Assembly: GCF_028435365.1 (NCBI RefSeq)
Contig: NZ_JAGTJJ010000001.1
Coordinates: 868,001 to 932,000 of the forward strand
DNA: 64,000 nt
Reading direction: 5' to 3'
Origin: Polyangium jinanense
GTDB taxonomy: Bacteria; Myxococcota; Polyangia; Polyangiales; Polyangiaceae
The notes beneath the pieces are model-generated. The model did no database searches. It was given only the letters and a program-made list of their open reading frames with translations, and was not told the origin of the DNA. Made by a program: the position numbers and the translations under genes. Below, one piece after another: positions 25,725 to 35,571 of this stretch. The first letter of the stretch is position 1; each line of letters begins with the position of its first letter.

Positions 25725-27491
25725 ATGAGCGCTGCCTCGTCATCGCCCAATTTCAATTACGGTTTTCCGACGCCCGGCCCGCAGACGCCCAGCGGCCAGA
25801 AGGTGATGAACCACGTCTTCTTCCTCTCCGAGACGGAATGGAAGAGGGTGCGAGAAGAAGAGAAGCTCGACCTCATCATCATCGGCAGCGGCTTCTGCGC
25901 CCTGGCCCTCGCCGAGCGCACGCTCGACCGGAACCCCCACGCCAAGATCCTCATCATCGAGCGCGGCTCGTTTTTCCTCCCGCAGCACTTCCAGAACCTG
26001 CCCATCTCCTATCAACGCACCCTGGGCGGCCTCTCCGAGACCTTCCCCTGGACCCTGTCGGTCAATACAGCGAAACAGCCGAAGGGCAACATCCAGTACC
26101 AGCACGGGATGGTGCCTTTCTTCGGCGGCCGCAGCACCCTGTGGAGCGCGTGGTGCCCCCGCCCCACGCACGAGGAAATGGCGGGCTGGCCCGAGGAGGT
26201 CATTCAAGCCGCGAACCGATACTTCGAGGATGCCGAGAAGCTGCTCAACGTCGTCCCCGCCGACAAGATCGACGAAAACCTCGACGAGCCCAAGCTCCGG
26301 CGCAAGGTCGCCGAGAGCCGCCCGGTCTACTCCAAGCTGCAGAGGCGCCTGCAGAGCATGCTGAAGGACAACCGCCACGAGATCCCGTCGATGACGCGCT
26401 TCATGGCGGCGCCGTTGGCGGTCGGGGCCGGGGTCCAGGAGGGGCTCGATTTCGCGAAGTTCTCGACGCCCGCCCCACTGCTCAACCTCATCGACCGTCA
26501 GGCACGACGCGCGAAGATAGGCGAGGGCAACCCGCTGTACATCGTGACCGACTGCGTGGTCACCCGGATCCTCCAGCAGGAGATCCTCCGAGGCGAGAGC
26601 AAGGAATACCACGCCACCGCGCTCGAAACTTCGCGCGGCGTGCTCAACGTGGGTGACGCGAACGTGGTCCTCGCCATGGGGACGCTGCCGGCGACCACGC
26701 TGGTGCTCAATTCATTTCCGCAGGTCGAAAAGGCGGGCACGCGCTTCACGTCGCATTTCATCACCTCGGTGGTCGCGCGGATCCCCCGGGACGCCTACTC
26801 CTTCGGCGACGAGCTCGAGGAGCTCGAGCTCGCGGCGATCTACGTCGCGGGCGAGGACCCGAGGAGCAAGATGCAGTACCACGTTCAGCTCTCCGTGCTC
26901 TCGGACAAGAACCCCGAAAAGTTCGCTGAAAAGGCAGCTCGCTACATGCCCGACGTCGTGGCGACGGCTTCGCCCGAGCAGCTCGCGACGTCCAAGGACC
27001 ACCTGGTCTTCGTGTGCGCCGTGCTCGGAGAAATCGACCACGACAACCCCGAGAACTTCTTCCGCCCGAACGGCGGATCGGATCCCACCACCAACGTGAC
27101 GTTGCAGGTGCTCGCCAGCGACAAGGACCGGCAAACGTGGGATACGATGGATGAGGGCACGTTCCAGCTTCTCGAACGCGCGCTTTTGCCGAAGGGCGCG
27201 AATGACAAGGGGCTCGAATACTGGCACGGCGAACCCAACGAGGGCGCATGGTCGCAGGTGCGGCCGAGCCCCACGCAGCGCCGCGTCGCCGGCCTCGTCC
27301 ACGAGGGATCGACCCTCTGGATCGGCAAGGGCAACGAGGGCGTGGTGGACCTGAACTACAAGCTCAACGGCGTGGAGAACGTGTACGTGACGGGCGGCGG
27401 CCTCTGGCCAGCCAGCGGTTCGTGGAACCCCACCCTGACGATGGTCGCCCTCGCGCAGCACCTCGCCGACAAGCTGGCCAAGCGAAGCTAG
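25725..27491 (+). CDS. GMC-family FAD-dependent oxidoreductase
   Basis: 588 residues from ATG 25725, preceded by a strong aaggggaggg ribosome site; an in-frame upstream ATG (25632) is less likely. The FAD-binding Rossmann motif is LIIIGSGFCALALAE, about 50 residues into the protein, followed by an acidic strand end ILIIERG. The C-terminal GMC signature region is NVYVTGGGLWPASGSWNP. The family oxidises alcohols, sugars or sterols with FAD. No signal peptide is present, so a cytoplasmic role is likely. Substrate unknown. It converges with the PP2C-like gene, 12 bases away. Confidence 0.88.
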   Translation: MSAASSSPNFNYGFPTPGPQTPSGQKVMNHVFFLSETEWKRVREEEKLDLIIIGSGFCALALAERTLDRNPHAKILIIERGSFFLPQHFQNLPISYQRTLGGLSETFPWTLSVNTAKQPKGNIQYQHGMVPFFGGRSTLWSAWCPRPTHEEMAGWPEEVIQAANRYFEDAEKLLNVVPADKIDENLDEPKLRRKVAESRPVYSKLQRRLQSMLKDNRHEIPSMTRFMAAPLAVGAGVQEGLDFAKFSTPAPLLNLIDRQARRAKIGEGNPLYIVTDCVVTRILQQEILRGESKEYHATALETSRGVLNVGDANVVLAMGTLPATTLVLNSFPQVEKAGTRFTSHFITSVVARIPRDAYSFGDELEELELAAIYVAGEDPRSKMQYHVQLSVLSDKNPEKFAEKAARYMPDVVATASPEQLATSKDHLVFVCAVLGEIDHDNPENFFRPNGGSDPTTNVTLQVLASDKDRQTWDTMDEGTFQLLERALLPKGANDKGLEYWHGEPNEGAWSQVRPSPTQRRVAGLVHEGSTLWIGKGNEGVVDLNYKLNGVENVYVTGGGLWPASGSWNPTLTMVALAQHLADKLAKRS

Positions 27492-27503
27492 GGAATCCGG
27501 GGC

Positions 27504-28232
27504 TCAGGGAAACCGGCTCCGCCGCCTGCGCGAAGGCACGCCCGAGCTCCGCTTCGAGCCTGCCGTGATGATCCGCCGCGGATAGAGCGAAATACGCTTT
27601 CGCGCCACGGGGTTTGGCGGCAAAAACGAAATGGCCACCGCGGCAACGTCCGCCTCGTTCGCCCCGTGCCGCACCGCCGTGAGCCCTCCGTCGAGGAAAC
27701 GGCTCACGAGGCCCTCCATGGCCTCGTCCGCGCTCGATGCGAGCAGACCGTCCGTGAACAGAAGCAGGTGCCGCACGCCCGCGAGCTTGCGCACGCCCGC
27801 ACGCACGTGCGCCTCGGCCGAAAGCTCGCCGGAGAGCACGTGCTCGTCCTCCGGCGCGAGCCGCTCGAACGAGCCGTCCGCCCGCACCACGACGACCTGG
27901 CTCCTTCCGACCATCACCCACTCGAACGCGTCCTTCGCCACCCGCACCACGGCCGCCGCGCTGCCCGTTTGCGAGCCGCCTTGCGCCCGCGCCTCACCGA
28001 TACGCCGATTCGCCTCCTGACAGAGCTCCGCGAGCGGCGCGCTCGTCCGCTCGCCGAACACTTCGCTCGCGATCACCCCGCTCCGCGCCCCGTCGAACAC
28101 GCCGTAGACGTGCCCCGACACGAGCAGCACGTCCTCGTTCGGGGTCACCTCCCCGTGCGATTTGGACGAGGCCGCTTCGAAGAGCGTCTCGACCGTCATG
28201 GCCAGCGCTTTCCGGGGGGCCTTTCGCTTCAT
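27504..28232 (-). CDS. PP2C-like protein phosphatase
   Basis: 242 residues with a short PP2C/SpoIIE-type phosphatase domain. It shows NEDVLLVSGHVYGVFDGA (metal-binding Asp residues in the NED and FDG positions), an SAAAVV core and LLLFTDGLLAS with the third metal-binding region. It ends with a basic tail (about 25 residues rich in Arg/Lys/Ser) that is not part of the domain. It presumably dephosphorylates Ser/Thr-phosphorylated proteins, as in myxobacterial kinase networks. An alternative start 11 codons in (ATG) is possible. Confidence 0.78.
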   Translation of the reverse strand: MKRKAPRKALAMTVETLFEAASSKSHGEVTPNEDVLLVSGHVYGVFDGARSGVIASEVFGERTSAPLAELCQEANRRIGEARAQGGSQTGSAAAVVRVAKDAFEWVMVGRSQVVVVRADGSFERLAPEDEHVLSGELSAEAHVRAGVRKLAGVRHLLLFTDGLLASSADEAMEGLVSRFLDGGLTAVRHGANEADVAAVAISFLPPNPVARKRISLYPRRIITAGSKRSSGVPSRRRRSRFP

Positions 28233-28283
28233 GTCCTCGACAATGAACCAGGTCCGCGGAGCGACGTCAATCGCCGGGCACGC

Positions 28284-29258
28284 TCACTTCTTGCTGCGGA
28301 AAGCGTCCGTCGCCGTGACGAGCTCGTGAACGATCCCCGGCTCGAACGCCGAGTGCCCCGCGTCGGGCACGATACGCAGATTTGCCTCGGGCAAGGCGCG
28401 GTGGAGGTCCCAGGCGCTCTTTGCGGGACAAACCACATCGTAGCGCCCTTGCACGATGACCGTGGGGATGTGCCGAATGCGTACCGCGTCCGTGAGGAGC
28501 TGCCCGTCGTGCTCGAAAAACCCGCGGTTCACGAAGTAATGGCACTCGATGCGGGCGAATGCGTCCGCGAACTTGTCGCCCGCGCACCGCGCGATGTAAT
28601 CCGGATTCTGCAAGAGAAAGCTCGTGCTGCCCTCCCACACGCTCCACGCGCGGGCAGCGGCCTGCCGCACGGCCGCGTCTTCGCTCGTGAGGCGCTTGTA
28701 ATACGCGGCCACGATGTCGCCTCGCTCCGCCTCGGGGATCGCGGCGAGGTAGGACTCCCAGGCGTCGGGGAAAAACGCAGCCGCGCCGATGTCCTGGTAA
28801 AACCAGTCGATCTCCCACTTGCGCAGGAGGAAAATCCCCCGCAGCACGAGCTCGGTGACGCGCTCCGGATGCTTCTCCGCGTACGCGAGCGCCAGTGTCG
28901 AGCCCCACGAGCCGCCGAAGACCTGCCAGCGCTCGATCCCGAGGTGCTCGCGCAATTGCTCGATGTCCGAGACCAGGTGCCAGGTCGTATTGTCCACGAG
29001 CGAGGCATGGGGGGTGCTCTTGCCGCAGCCGCGCTGATCGAAGAGGACGATGCGGTAATGGGCGGGATCGAAGAACCGCCGCTGCTTCGCGTCGCTGCCG
29101 CCGCCGGGGCCGCCGTGCAGGAAGACGACGGGTTTTCCGGCGGGATTGCCGGACTCCTCGAAGTAGAGCTCGTGCACGTCGGAGACGCGCAGGCGCCCGG
29201 TGCGGTAAGGCTCGATTTCTGGGTACAGCGTCCTGGGAATGGAGAGAGAACCGGCCAT
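28284..29258 (-). CDS. pip: Proline iminopeptidase (prolyl aminopeptidase, S33)
   Basis: 324 residues from the ATG at 29258. Peptidase family S33 marks are the HGGPGGG oxyanion loop, DQRGCGKSTPH, the nucleophile elbow GGSWGSTLAL, and late acidic and His residues (QGRYDVVCP, DAGHSAFEPG). It cleaves N-terminal proline from peptides in the cytoplasm. Length and motifs match the family throughout. Separated from the upstream divergent gene by about 110 bases. Confidence 0.95.
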   Translation of the reverse strand: MAGSLSIPRTLYPEIEPYRTGRLRVSDVHELYFEESGNPAGKPVVFLHGGPGGGSDAKQRRFFDPAHYRIVLFDQRGCGKSTPHASLVDNTTWHLVSDIEQLREHLGIERWQVFGGSWGSTLALAYAEKHPERVTELVLRGIFLLRKWEIDWFYQDIGAAAFFPDAWESYLAAIPEAERGDIVAAYYKRLTSEDAAVRQAAARAWSVWEGSTSFLLQNPDYIARCAGDKFADAFARIECHYFVNRGFFEHDGQLLTDAVRIRHIPTVIVQGRYDVVCPAKSAWDLHRALPEANLRIVPDAGHSAFEPGIVHELVTATDAFRSKK

Positions 29259-29369
29259 GGGCGCGCGAGCTTGCCAGACAGGCTCACGTCTGTCCATCGG
29301 GGGAATCTTCCAGGTCGCTCGAAACGCGTGGTATGTGTCGGGCCCCCCAGGGAGGGAGAACGCTCCATC

Positions 29370-31211
29370 ATGAACGAACCCATTTCCTCACACGCGGCCG
29401 ATCACGAGCCGCCTCCGCCCGAGCCTGTCGACGAGCTCGTGGAAGACCGCAAGAAGCGCGGGCGTCGGCTCGTCACGTTCGGAGCGCTCGCGCTCGTGAT
29501 CGGGGGCGGCGGCCTCTTCGGGCTGCTCCGGTATCAGGACGCGCAAAACACGAAAGCGCTCTCCGAGGCGTGGAGCGCGTTCGCCACGTGCACGATCGGT
29601 CCCGAGCTCGACGAGAACGAGGCCGCGAGCAAGCGCTTCCGGCGCGTGCAGCTCGAAGCGATGACGATGACGGACGCCGAGCGGATGACGCCGGGCGTGG
29701 ACAAACCCTGGCCCGCCGCGTGCGCGCCGCTCGGCCACGCCGTCGCCGAGGTCTGGAAGAGCGCGGGTCGCACCGAGGAAGGCGGCAAGGACCTCGGCGC
29801 GATGGCCGAATCCCTGGCGAAATCCCTGGCCGAGCCGACAGCACGCATGGCCGACCTCTCCGAGGCCATCGACGCGGCCTTCACGCAGGCGAAAAAGGCC
29901 GCCGTGCAGCGCGTCGTCGTCGAGAAGGGCCCGCGCGCGCCCGAGGCGGTCCGTCCCCTCGACGCGACGCGCCTCGACGAGCTCACCGAGCCCCTCTCGC
30001 GCACGGCGTTCACCTTGCGGGCGGCCTACACCGACGCGCACCCGGCGGGCGTGATGCGGCTGCTCATCGAGGAAAAGGGCGTGGAGAAGGCGCCGTTCCT
30101 CTGCACGTTCGCCGCGAAGGACGCGAAGGCCACCTGCAAATCGCTCCCGGGCTCGCTACCGAAGGGCCACGGCCTGCGCCTCTGGGGCACGGCCGACGAC
30201 GACTCCGCGCCGCTCGTCTTCGCGGGCGAGCGTGGCCAGGCCGGCATCTTTCGCGCGGACAGCGGCGACAAGGTCGACGCCATGTACAGTTATGGCGGTT
30301 ATGCCAAGAAAGACGGCGCGGCCGCGGCGCTCGGGTTCGACGAGAAGACGAAGGACCTGCTCCTCACGCGGAAGGCCTCGGGCGGCGAGCCCGGACGCAC
30401 CAAGATCGAGCCCGATTTCCGCGTTGGCAATTATTATTATTCGACGCAGATCCTCTGGGATCACCTCATCCTGCGCGGCGTGACCAAGCAGAACGAGCGC
30501 CGCCTCTTCGTCTCGCCGTATGGCGTCGCGGGTAAAACCGAGCCTTCGTTCGCCGACATCGGCGAGCTGCCCGAGCCGGGCCTCGTCGAGGGCGGCGCGG
30601 ACGAACCCCCGCACATCGGCGGCTGCCGATCGTCGGAGGCCATGGTCGTTCGCGTGAAAGGCTACGACAACGATTTCATGAGCTTCCTCGTCGGAGGCAA
30701 GTGGAGCCCGCCGATGTCGCCCAAGGTCAGCGACGGCTTGCTCTCCTGCCACGGCACCGAAGCCGTGGTCACGCGGCTCTATCCGGGCGGCCCGGACAAA
30801 GGCTGGGCCACGAAGATCGCCCAGAGCCAGTGCACGACCGCCGGCTGCCGCGTGCACGACGTCTCGTTCGACAAGATCCTGAAGGGCCAATACGAGTTCG
30901 GCCCGCGCGAGCTGAAGGTCGACGCGGTCGACGTCAACGGAAAGCTCCTCGTCGTGTGGGCGGCGGGCGAACGTGGCGGCGTACGCATGCGTTATGCCAA
31001 GGCCGAAGAGATCGAGCGCGCGGACGACTCGATCCTCTACGACGACCTCTACAAGGACGGCCAGGTCCAGAAGCTCTCGACGCTCTTCGACCTCCGGCTC
31101 TTCTCCCGCGATGGATTCGCGATCCTGCTCCTCTCGACGGTGACGGGCGTGTATGCGCTGCGCCTCGACACCGGCGGCGGGATGACGCCCGTCGACGTCA
31201 CCTGGGAGTGA
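29370..31211 (+). CDS. Single-pass membrane protein, unknown function
   Basis: 613 residues from ATG 29370, which follows ggagggag. A much longer open frame upstream is an antisense artefact. An acidic/proline-rich N-terminus is followed by a basic stop-transfer (RKKRGRR) and one membrane segment (LVTFGALALVIGGGGLFGLL, about 34-53). The large extracytoplasmic domain begins with a Cys-containing helix region (AFATCTIGPELDENEAASKR) and continues with beta-propeller-like strands. No family was recognised. Proteins with this layout are recurrent in Polyangiales; the function is unknown. Confidence 0.75.
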   Translation: MNEPISSHAADHEPPPPEPVDELVEDRKKRGRRLVTFGALALVIGGGGLFGLLRYQDAQNTKALSEAWSAFATCTIGPELDENEAASKRFRRVQLEAMTMTDAERMTPGVDKPWPAACAPLGHAVAEVWKSAGRTEEGGKDLGAMAESLAKSLAEPTARMADLSEAIDAAFTQAKKAAVQRVVVEKGPRAPEAVRPLDATRLDELTEPLSRTAFTLRAAYTDAHPAGVMRLLIEEKGVEKAPFLCTFAAKDAKATCKSLPGSLPKGHGLRLWGTADDDSAPLVFAGERGQAGIFRADSGDKVDAMYSYGGYAKKDGAAAALGFDEKTKDLLLTRKASGGEPGRTKIEPDFRVGNYYYSTQILWDHLILRGVTKQNERRLFVSPYGVAGKTEPSFADIGELPEPGLVEGGADEPPHIGGCRSSEAMVVRVKGYDNDFMSFLVGGKWSPPMSPKVSDGLLSCHGTEAVVTRLYPGGPDKGWATKIAQSQCTTAGCRVHDVSFDKILKGQYEFGPRELKVDAVDVNGKLLVVWAAGERGGVRMRYAKAEEIERADDSILYDDLYKDGQVQKLSTLFDLRLFSRDGFAILLLSTVTGVYALRLDTGGGMTPVDVTWE

Positions 31212-31380
31212 CGGCGCCACGCGAGCCCCACCACGCTTCATGTTTGCCGCCGCGTGTCACGTCCGGGCGGCGCAAGCAGCCACCCGAGGAAGGACCGTAG
31301 GCACGTCGGGCCCTTCCGCGGGCGAGCGGCTCGGAACGCGACCGCGCGCTGGAAAATGCCGCCTGCGTGAGGAGACCCTC

Positions 31381-31409
31381 TTTTCACTGTCGCTGGCACT
31401 CGCTATATT
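31381..31409 (+). promoter_or_regulatory. Possible sigma-70-type promoter
   Basis: ttttca and tatatt are separated by 17 bases, in a locally AT-richer stretch about 90 bases ahead of the small secreted-protein gene at 31496. The match to the -10 consensus is five of six, but the -35 match is only partial. Offered as a candidate from sequence alone. Confidence 0.3.
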
Positions 31410-31495
31410 CGTGTTTGCCATTGGATTCGGGGGCGGTTCTCCGCCTCCCACGGTCACCGGCGCGCGCGCGGCGTGCGTCCATGGAGGAGCGTGCG

Positions 31496-31957
31496 ATGGG
31501 AGCTTGCACGAAGGTGCTGGGAGCGGTCGTCGCGATGGGAATCGCGCTCGGCACGCCTGCTTTGGCTTGGGCGCAGGCGCCTCTGGCGCCGCTGTCGGAG
31601 AGCGGCTTGCCCTGGCAGCCCGGTCAGGTGTTTACACGAGCGACCCCGTTCGGGGACGGCTACCAGCGTGTCCTGCGCGATACGTTCGAGGCATTCGAGG
31701 CATTCGCGGATCTCTCCCGTTATGGCGCGCCGCCCGCCATCACGCCGGCCGTGCAAGTGAGCGTCCCCTCGCAATTCTGGGGCGCGGACATGCGCACGTT
31801 CATTCCGCCGAGCCCCGAGCAGCCCATCATTTACGTGGGGCCGGCGCGGGCCCAGCTCATCCCCATCGAGACCGCGTCGACGGTGGTGGCTGAGTCCCGC
31901 GGCATGCAGGGCGTGCTCGTGGGCTTTCAGCTCGAGCTGCCCTGGATGATTCCGTAG
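31496..31957 (+). CDS. Small secreted protein, unknown
   Basis: 153 residues from ATG 31496, preceded by ggaggag. A signal peptide (about residues 1-27, ending ALAWA) is followed by a mature domain of about 125 residues. Recognisable features are SGLPWQPGQVFTRATPFGDG and QPIIYVGPARAQLIP. No family recognised and few cysteines. The preceding 280 bases hold the candidate promoter and no gene. Confidence 0.65.
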   Translation: MGACTKVLGAVVAMGIALGTPALAWAQAPLAPLSESGLPWQPGQVFTRATPFGDGYQRVLRDTFEAFEAFADLSRYGAPPAITPAVQVSVPSQFWGADMRTFIPPSPEQPIIYVGPARAQLIPIETASTVVAESRGMQGVLVGFQLELPWMIP

Positions 31958-31984
31958 GGGCCCGAAACAAAACGCTTCCGGTCG

Positions 31985-32034
31985 CCGGGCGCGCGTGGTG
32001 ATCCCCCTGGCCACGCGCGCCCGGTATTTCTTTC
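31985..32034. terminator. Intrinsic terminator between convergent genes
   Basis: A perfect 14-bp stem (ccgggcgcgcgtgg at 31985-31998 with its complement at 32011-32024) and a 12-base loop, followed by tatttcttt. It is oriented to stop the plus-strand transcript of the small secreted protein and probably also insulates the end of fumC, whose stop codon lies at 32033. Confidence 0.88.
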
Positions 32035-33430
32035 AGGCCGATGGGCTCGGGCCGATCATGCGCTCGGGCCGCACGATCGCGTCGAACTCTTCGCCGGTGA
32101 GCAGCCCGAGCGCGAGTGTCGCCTCGCGTAGCGTCGTCCCCTCGGCGTGCGCCTTCTTCGCGATACGCGCGGCCGCGTCGTAGCCGAGCCGCGGCGCGAG
32201 CGCCGTCACGAGCATCAGGCTCTTCTGGAGGTTCTCCGCGATGCGGGCGCGGTTCGGCTCGATCCCGCGCGCGCAGTGCTCCTCGAACGAGGCCATCGCG
32301 TCGCCGAGCAGCCGGATCGACTGAAGCGTCACGTGGAGCAGGAGCGGCTTCATCACGTTGAGCTCGAAGTTCCCGCCCGCGCCGGCGATCCCCACGGCGA
32401 CGTCGTTCCCTTGCACCATGGCCGCGACCATGATCACGGCTTCGCTCTGCGTCGGGTTCACCTTGCCCGGCATGATGGAGCTGCCGGGCTCGTTCTCGGG
32501 GATCGTGATCTCGCCGAGCCCGGCGCGCGGCCCACTCGACAGCCACCGCACGTCGTTCGCGATCTTCGTCAGGGTCGCAGCCAGCGTCTTCAGCGCGCCG
32601 TGGGCGAACACGATCGCCTCGTGCCCCGCGAGCGCCTGGAACTTGTTCGGCGCGGGCACGAACGGCAAGCCCGAGAGCGCGGCGATCTTCGCGACGGCGC
32701 GCGTCGTGAACTCCGGATGCGTGTTGAGCCCCGTCCCGACCGCGGTCCCGCCGAGCGCGAGCTCGTAGAGCGGCGGCAGCGCCCGCTCGATCATCCCCTT
32801 CACGTGATCGAGCTGTGCGACCCAGCCCGAGATCTCCTGCCCGAGCGTGAGCGGCGTCGCGTCCTGCAGGTGCGTCCTTCCGATCTTCACGACCTCGGCG
32901 AACGCCTCGGCTTTCCGCGCGAGCGTGTCGCGCAGCGTGGTGAGCTTCGGCAGCAGCGCGGCCGTGATCTCGGAGGCGATGGCCACGTGCATCGCGGTCG
33001 GGAACACGTCGTTCGAGCTCTGGCCGAGGTTCACGTGATCGTTCGGGTGGATCGGCTTCTTCGAGCCGAGCACGCCGCCGCTCGACTCGATGGCGCGGTT
33101 CGCGATCACCTCGTTCGCGTTCATGTTCGTCTGCGTCCCGCTGCCGGTCTGCCAGATCGAGAGCGGAAAATGCGCGTCGTGCTGGCCTTGGATCACCTCG
33201 TCGGCGGCGGCCACGATCCGCTGCGACTCCTCTGGCCCGAGCAGCCCGAACTCGGCGTTCGTGAGCGCGGCGGCCTTCTTCACGATGCCGAGGGCGCGGA
33301 GGAACGGCCTCGGGAAGCGCTCGGCGCCGATCGCGAAGTGATGCAGCGATCGCTCCGTCTGGGCGCCCCAGTAGCGGGAGGCCTCGACCTCGATGGGTCC
33401 GAACGTGTCGGTCTCGATGCGCGTCGTCAT
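32033..33430 (-). CDS. fumC: Class II fumarate hydratase
   Basis: 465 residues, full length. It has the opening [20 protein letters not shown], the [14 protein letters not shown] substrate loop, and the fumarase/aspartase signature [11 protein letters not shown]. It reversibly hydrates fumarate to L-malate in the TCA cycle and is iron-independent. Related lyases (aspartase, argininosuccinate lyase) share the signature, but the overall sequence is that of FumC. It is transcribed alone, divergent from the desaturase gene. Confidence 0.97.
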   Translation of the reverse strand: MTTRIETDTFGPIEVEASRYWGAQTERSLHHFAIGAERFPRPFLRALGIVKKAAALTNAEFGLLGPEESQRIVAAADEVIQGQHDAHFPLSIWQTGSGTQTNMNANEVIANRAIESSGGVLGSKKPIHPNDHVNLGQSSNDVFPTAMHVAIASEITAALLPKLTTLRDTLARKAEAFAEVVKIGRTHLQDATPLTLGQEISGWVAQLDHVKGMIERALPPLYELALGGTAVGTGLNTHPEFTTRAVAKIAALSGLPFVPAPNKFQALAGHEAIVFAHGALKTLAATLTKIANDVRWLSSGPRAGLGEITIPENEPGSSIMPGKVNPTQSEAVIMVAAMVQGNDVAVGIAGAGGNFELNVMKPLLLHVTLQSIRLLGDAMASFEEHCARGIEPNRARIAENLQKSLMLVTALAPRLGYDAAARIAKKAHAEGTTLREATLALGLLTGEEFDAIVRPERMIGPSPSA

Positions 33431-33516
33431 GCCGCAGGCTTAGCAGCGTCCGCGCTTGTCATCTGTCCGGATCTTTGCCACCTTCCGCCCCCGACGATTC
33501 TTACGTGGAGCGAGTG

Positions 33517-34527
33517 ATGGCCGGACAGGGCATGGACGCGGTACCCCGGGAGATCTTGCGCGCGGCCTACGAGCGCAAGCCGATCTACCTGCTCAAGATT
33601 CCGCTGCATTATGGTCTCTGGGCGGGCCTCGCCTGGGTCCTCTACGCGACGCAGCATCATCGCTTCGCGATCCCGATCGGCATCGTGGTCGCGTTTACGA
33701 TCGCGAACCTGATCCGCGGGCTCGGGGCGGCGGGGCACGACGCCGTGCACGGAAATCTCTCGCGTTCGAAGACGATCTCGTACTGGCTCGCGCTCCTGTG
33801 CTGGTCCCCGTCGGGGTTTCCGGTGACGCTCTACGCGAACTATCACCTGCACCATCACAAGATCACGAACACGTATCCCGACGTCGACAACGTCGTGGTC
33901 ACCGATTACACGAAAAATCCAACGCTGGCGAAGATCTTCCTCTTCTGCGTCTACACGTTCGCGTACCCGATGTATTTCCTCGGGCAGATGATGAAGTTCT
34001 ACATGAGCCGCCTCACGCTGGGGCAGCAGGTGCGAACGCACCTGGAGACGCTCGGTTACTTCTCGCTCGTGGGCCTCGCGGCCTGGAAGATGCCGTTCCA
34101 GGTGTGGTTCTTCTGCTTCGCCCTGCCCTTCATCTTCGGGGCGATCCTGGCGAGCGTGACGTCGATGATCGAGCATTTCGAGATGCCGGCGACGGACGAC
34201 GACGCCTACAGCTCACGCACGTACGGGACGAAGAGCGATTTCCTTAATTTCTTGTGGAACAACGTCACGTACCACAACGAGCACCACAAGTACCCGGGGA
34301 TTCCGTTCTACAACCTGAAGAGCTTCCACCACGCGGCGTATCCCCATTACGACGAGCGGGTGAAGGCCGAATGCTACGGCTCGGTCCTCGGCCCGACGTT
34401 CATGCTCTGGGGCCGCATCCTGAAGCTCGACGTCGACAAGCTCGAGGAGAAGTACCGCGACCTCGACAAGCAAAAAGAGCGCGAGAAGATGCTCGCGGTG
34501 CAGGGCATTCAGCCCGGCGCGGCCTGA
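33517..34527 (+). CDS. Membrane fatty acid desaturase
   Basis: 336 residues from ATG 33517, chosen because ggag lies 6 bases upstream; TTG 33475 is a weaker alternative. Several membrane segments and the three histidine boxes of membrane di-iron desaturases are present: GHDAVHG, HLHHHK and NEHHKYP. Such enzymes insert a cis double bond into acyl chains (acyl-CoA or lipid-bound) at the membrane, using electrons from ferredoxin or cytochrome b5. Regiospecificity is not predictable. Carotenoid hydroxylase/ketolase relatives share the boxes, but length and the N-terminal pattern favour a desaturase. Confidence 0.85.
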   Translation: MAGQGMDAVPREILRAAYERKPIYLLKIPLHYGLWAGLAWVLYATQHHRFAIPIGIVVAFTIANLIRGLGAAGHDAVHGNLSRSKTISYWLALLCWSPSGFPVTLYANYHLHHHKITNTYPDVDNVVVTDYTKNPTLAKIFLFCVYTFAYPMYFLGQMMKFYMSRLTLGQQVRTHLETLGYFSLVGLAAWKMPFQVWFFCFALPFIFGAILASVTSMIEHFEMPATDDDAYSSRTYGTKSDFLNFLWNNVTYHNEHHKYPGIPFYNLKSFHHAAYPHYDERVKAECYGSVLGPTFMLWGRILKLDVDKLEEKYRDLDKQKEREKMLAVQGIQPGAA

Positions 34528-34534
34528 TCTCGCC

Positions 34535-34972
34535 TCACGGTCCTCCGGGCACGCAGATCGCCGTCGGCCCGCCCGCCCCTAGACACGAAAACCCCGGATT
34601 GCAATCCTGCGCCGAGCCGCAGGGCATCGCGCACCGTCCGACCTGGGCATTGCAGCGATGACCACCGCACACGATCGCGGTGGCCTCGGTGCAGAGGGGG
34701 GAGAGCGGGCTCGGCGGGGGCGTGGCCGTGGATGTCGGCGCGGCGGACGTCTGTCCGTATCCGGCGGCCTGGCCTTGGGGCGCGGGGCCATAAGATCCGG
34801 CGACGGTGCCTTGCCCGGGCGCGGCCGCGGGCGCGTACGCGTTGCCCCCCTCGACCGTCGGGGGCGAGCCGTCGGCCTGGCTCCCGCCACATGCCGCGAA
34901 GAAGAGCGCCCCGACGAGCACGAGCCCGCCGTGGAAGCCATGTCGCCCACGATGTCGTGACCCCATGCCCAC
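34535..34972 (-). CDS. Small lipoprotein with Cys-rich C-terminal domain
   Basis: 145 residues. The signal peptide ends in a lipobox (LFFAAC), then comes a low-complexity Gly/Ala/Pro/Gln linker of about 50 residues. The compact Cys-rich end has the motifs CTEATAIVCGGHRC, CAMPCGSAQDCNPG and SCLGAGG. The spacing resembles small EGF/trypsin-inhibitor-like disulfide folds found repeatedly in myxobacterial lipoproteins. Function unknown. It converges with the desaturase gene, 7 bases from its stop. Confidence 0.72.
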   Translation of the reverse strand: MGMGSRHRGRHGFHGGLVLVGALFFAACGGSQADGSPPTVEGGNAYAPAAAPGQGTVAGSYGPAPQGQAAGYGQTSAAPTSTATPPPSPLSPLCTEATAIVCGGHRCNAQVGRCAMPCGSAQDCNPGFSCLGAGGPTAICVPGGP

Positions 34973-35256
34973 AGCCTAGCGGAGACGAGGGCCCGTGGAA
35001 AACCCCAACGAGAGGCGGGGGCGTGCTCGACGCAGTGGGTCAAAAGGCAGGGGATCGTGCCCGCCGGGCTGTGCCGGGGACGGAGGAGGCCCTCCGAGTG
35101 TGGCTGTGTCGACGCGGCTTTTTATCCCAGAATTTTATGGGTACCGCTGCACATGTTTCGACAAACGTTTTTCTTGACGGAACCCGGGGACAAACGTAAG
35201 CGTTGCACAGCCGTCCAGGAAGGAGGCGAGGCCGCGATCTCCGAAGTGTGGTAAGA

Positions 35257-35571
35257 ATGATGTTACCCAGGGAGCTCGTGATGCAGAACTGGATTTACAA
35301 GGAAGGTTTGGAGGACGGTCGGCAGAAGGGCCGCGAGGAGGGCCGGCAGGAGGGCCTCGCCCCGCTCGCTCACCTGTTCGAACGCCGCCTCCGCCGCCCC
35401 CTCACGCCGACCGAACGTGCGACGCTGGCCGAGCAGCTCCTTCAGCAAGGCGCCGAGCGGCTCGGCGACGTGGTCCTCGACCTCTCCCCGGAGGACCTCG
35501 CCTCCTGGCTCGCCGCGACGAACGGGCACGGAGAGGGTGTTCCACAGGCGTCGCGAGCGACTCGAGGCTAG
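35257..35571 (+). pseudogene. Remnant of an Rpn-type nuclease/transposase (C-terminal DUF4351-like part)
   Basis: About 104 codons that match only the C-terminal end of Rpn/PD-(D/E)XK-transposase-type proteins. There is a charged repeat helix (KEGLEDGRQKGREEGRQEG) followed by the small domain FERRLRRPLTPTERATLAEQ and GDVVLDLSPEDLASWL. The N-terminal nuclease domain is absent. The 280 bases upstream contain no intact gene and are locally AT-rich around 35120-35180, consistent with a decayed insertion. The frame runs into the inverted-repeat element at its 3' end. Confidence 0.6.

Noticed and set aside
35168..35200. Possible promoter (ttgacg) ahead of the Rpn remnant
   Set aside because: No acceptable -10 element at the right distance; not supported.
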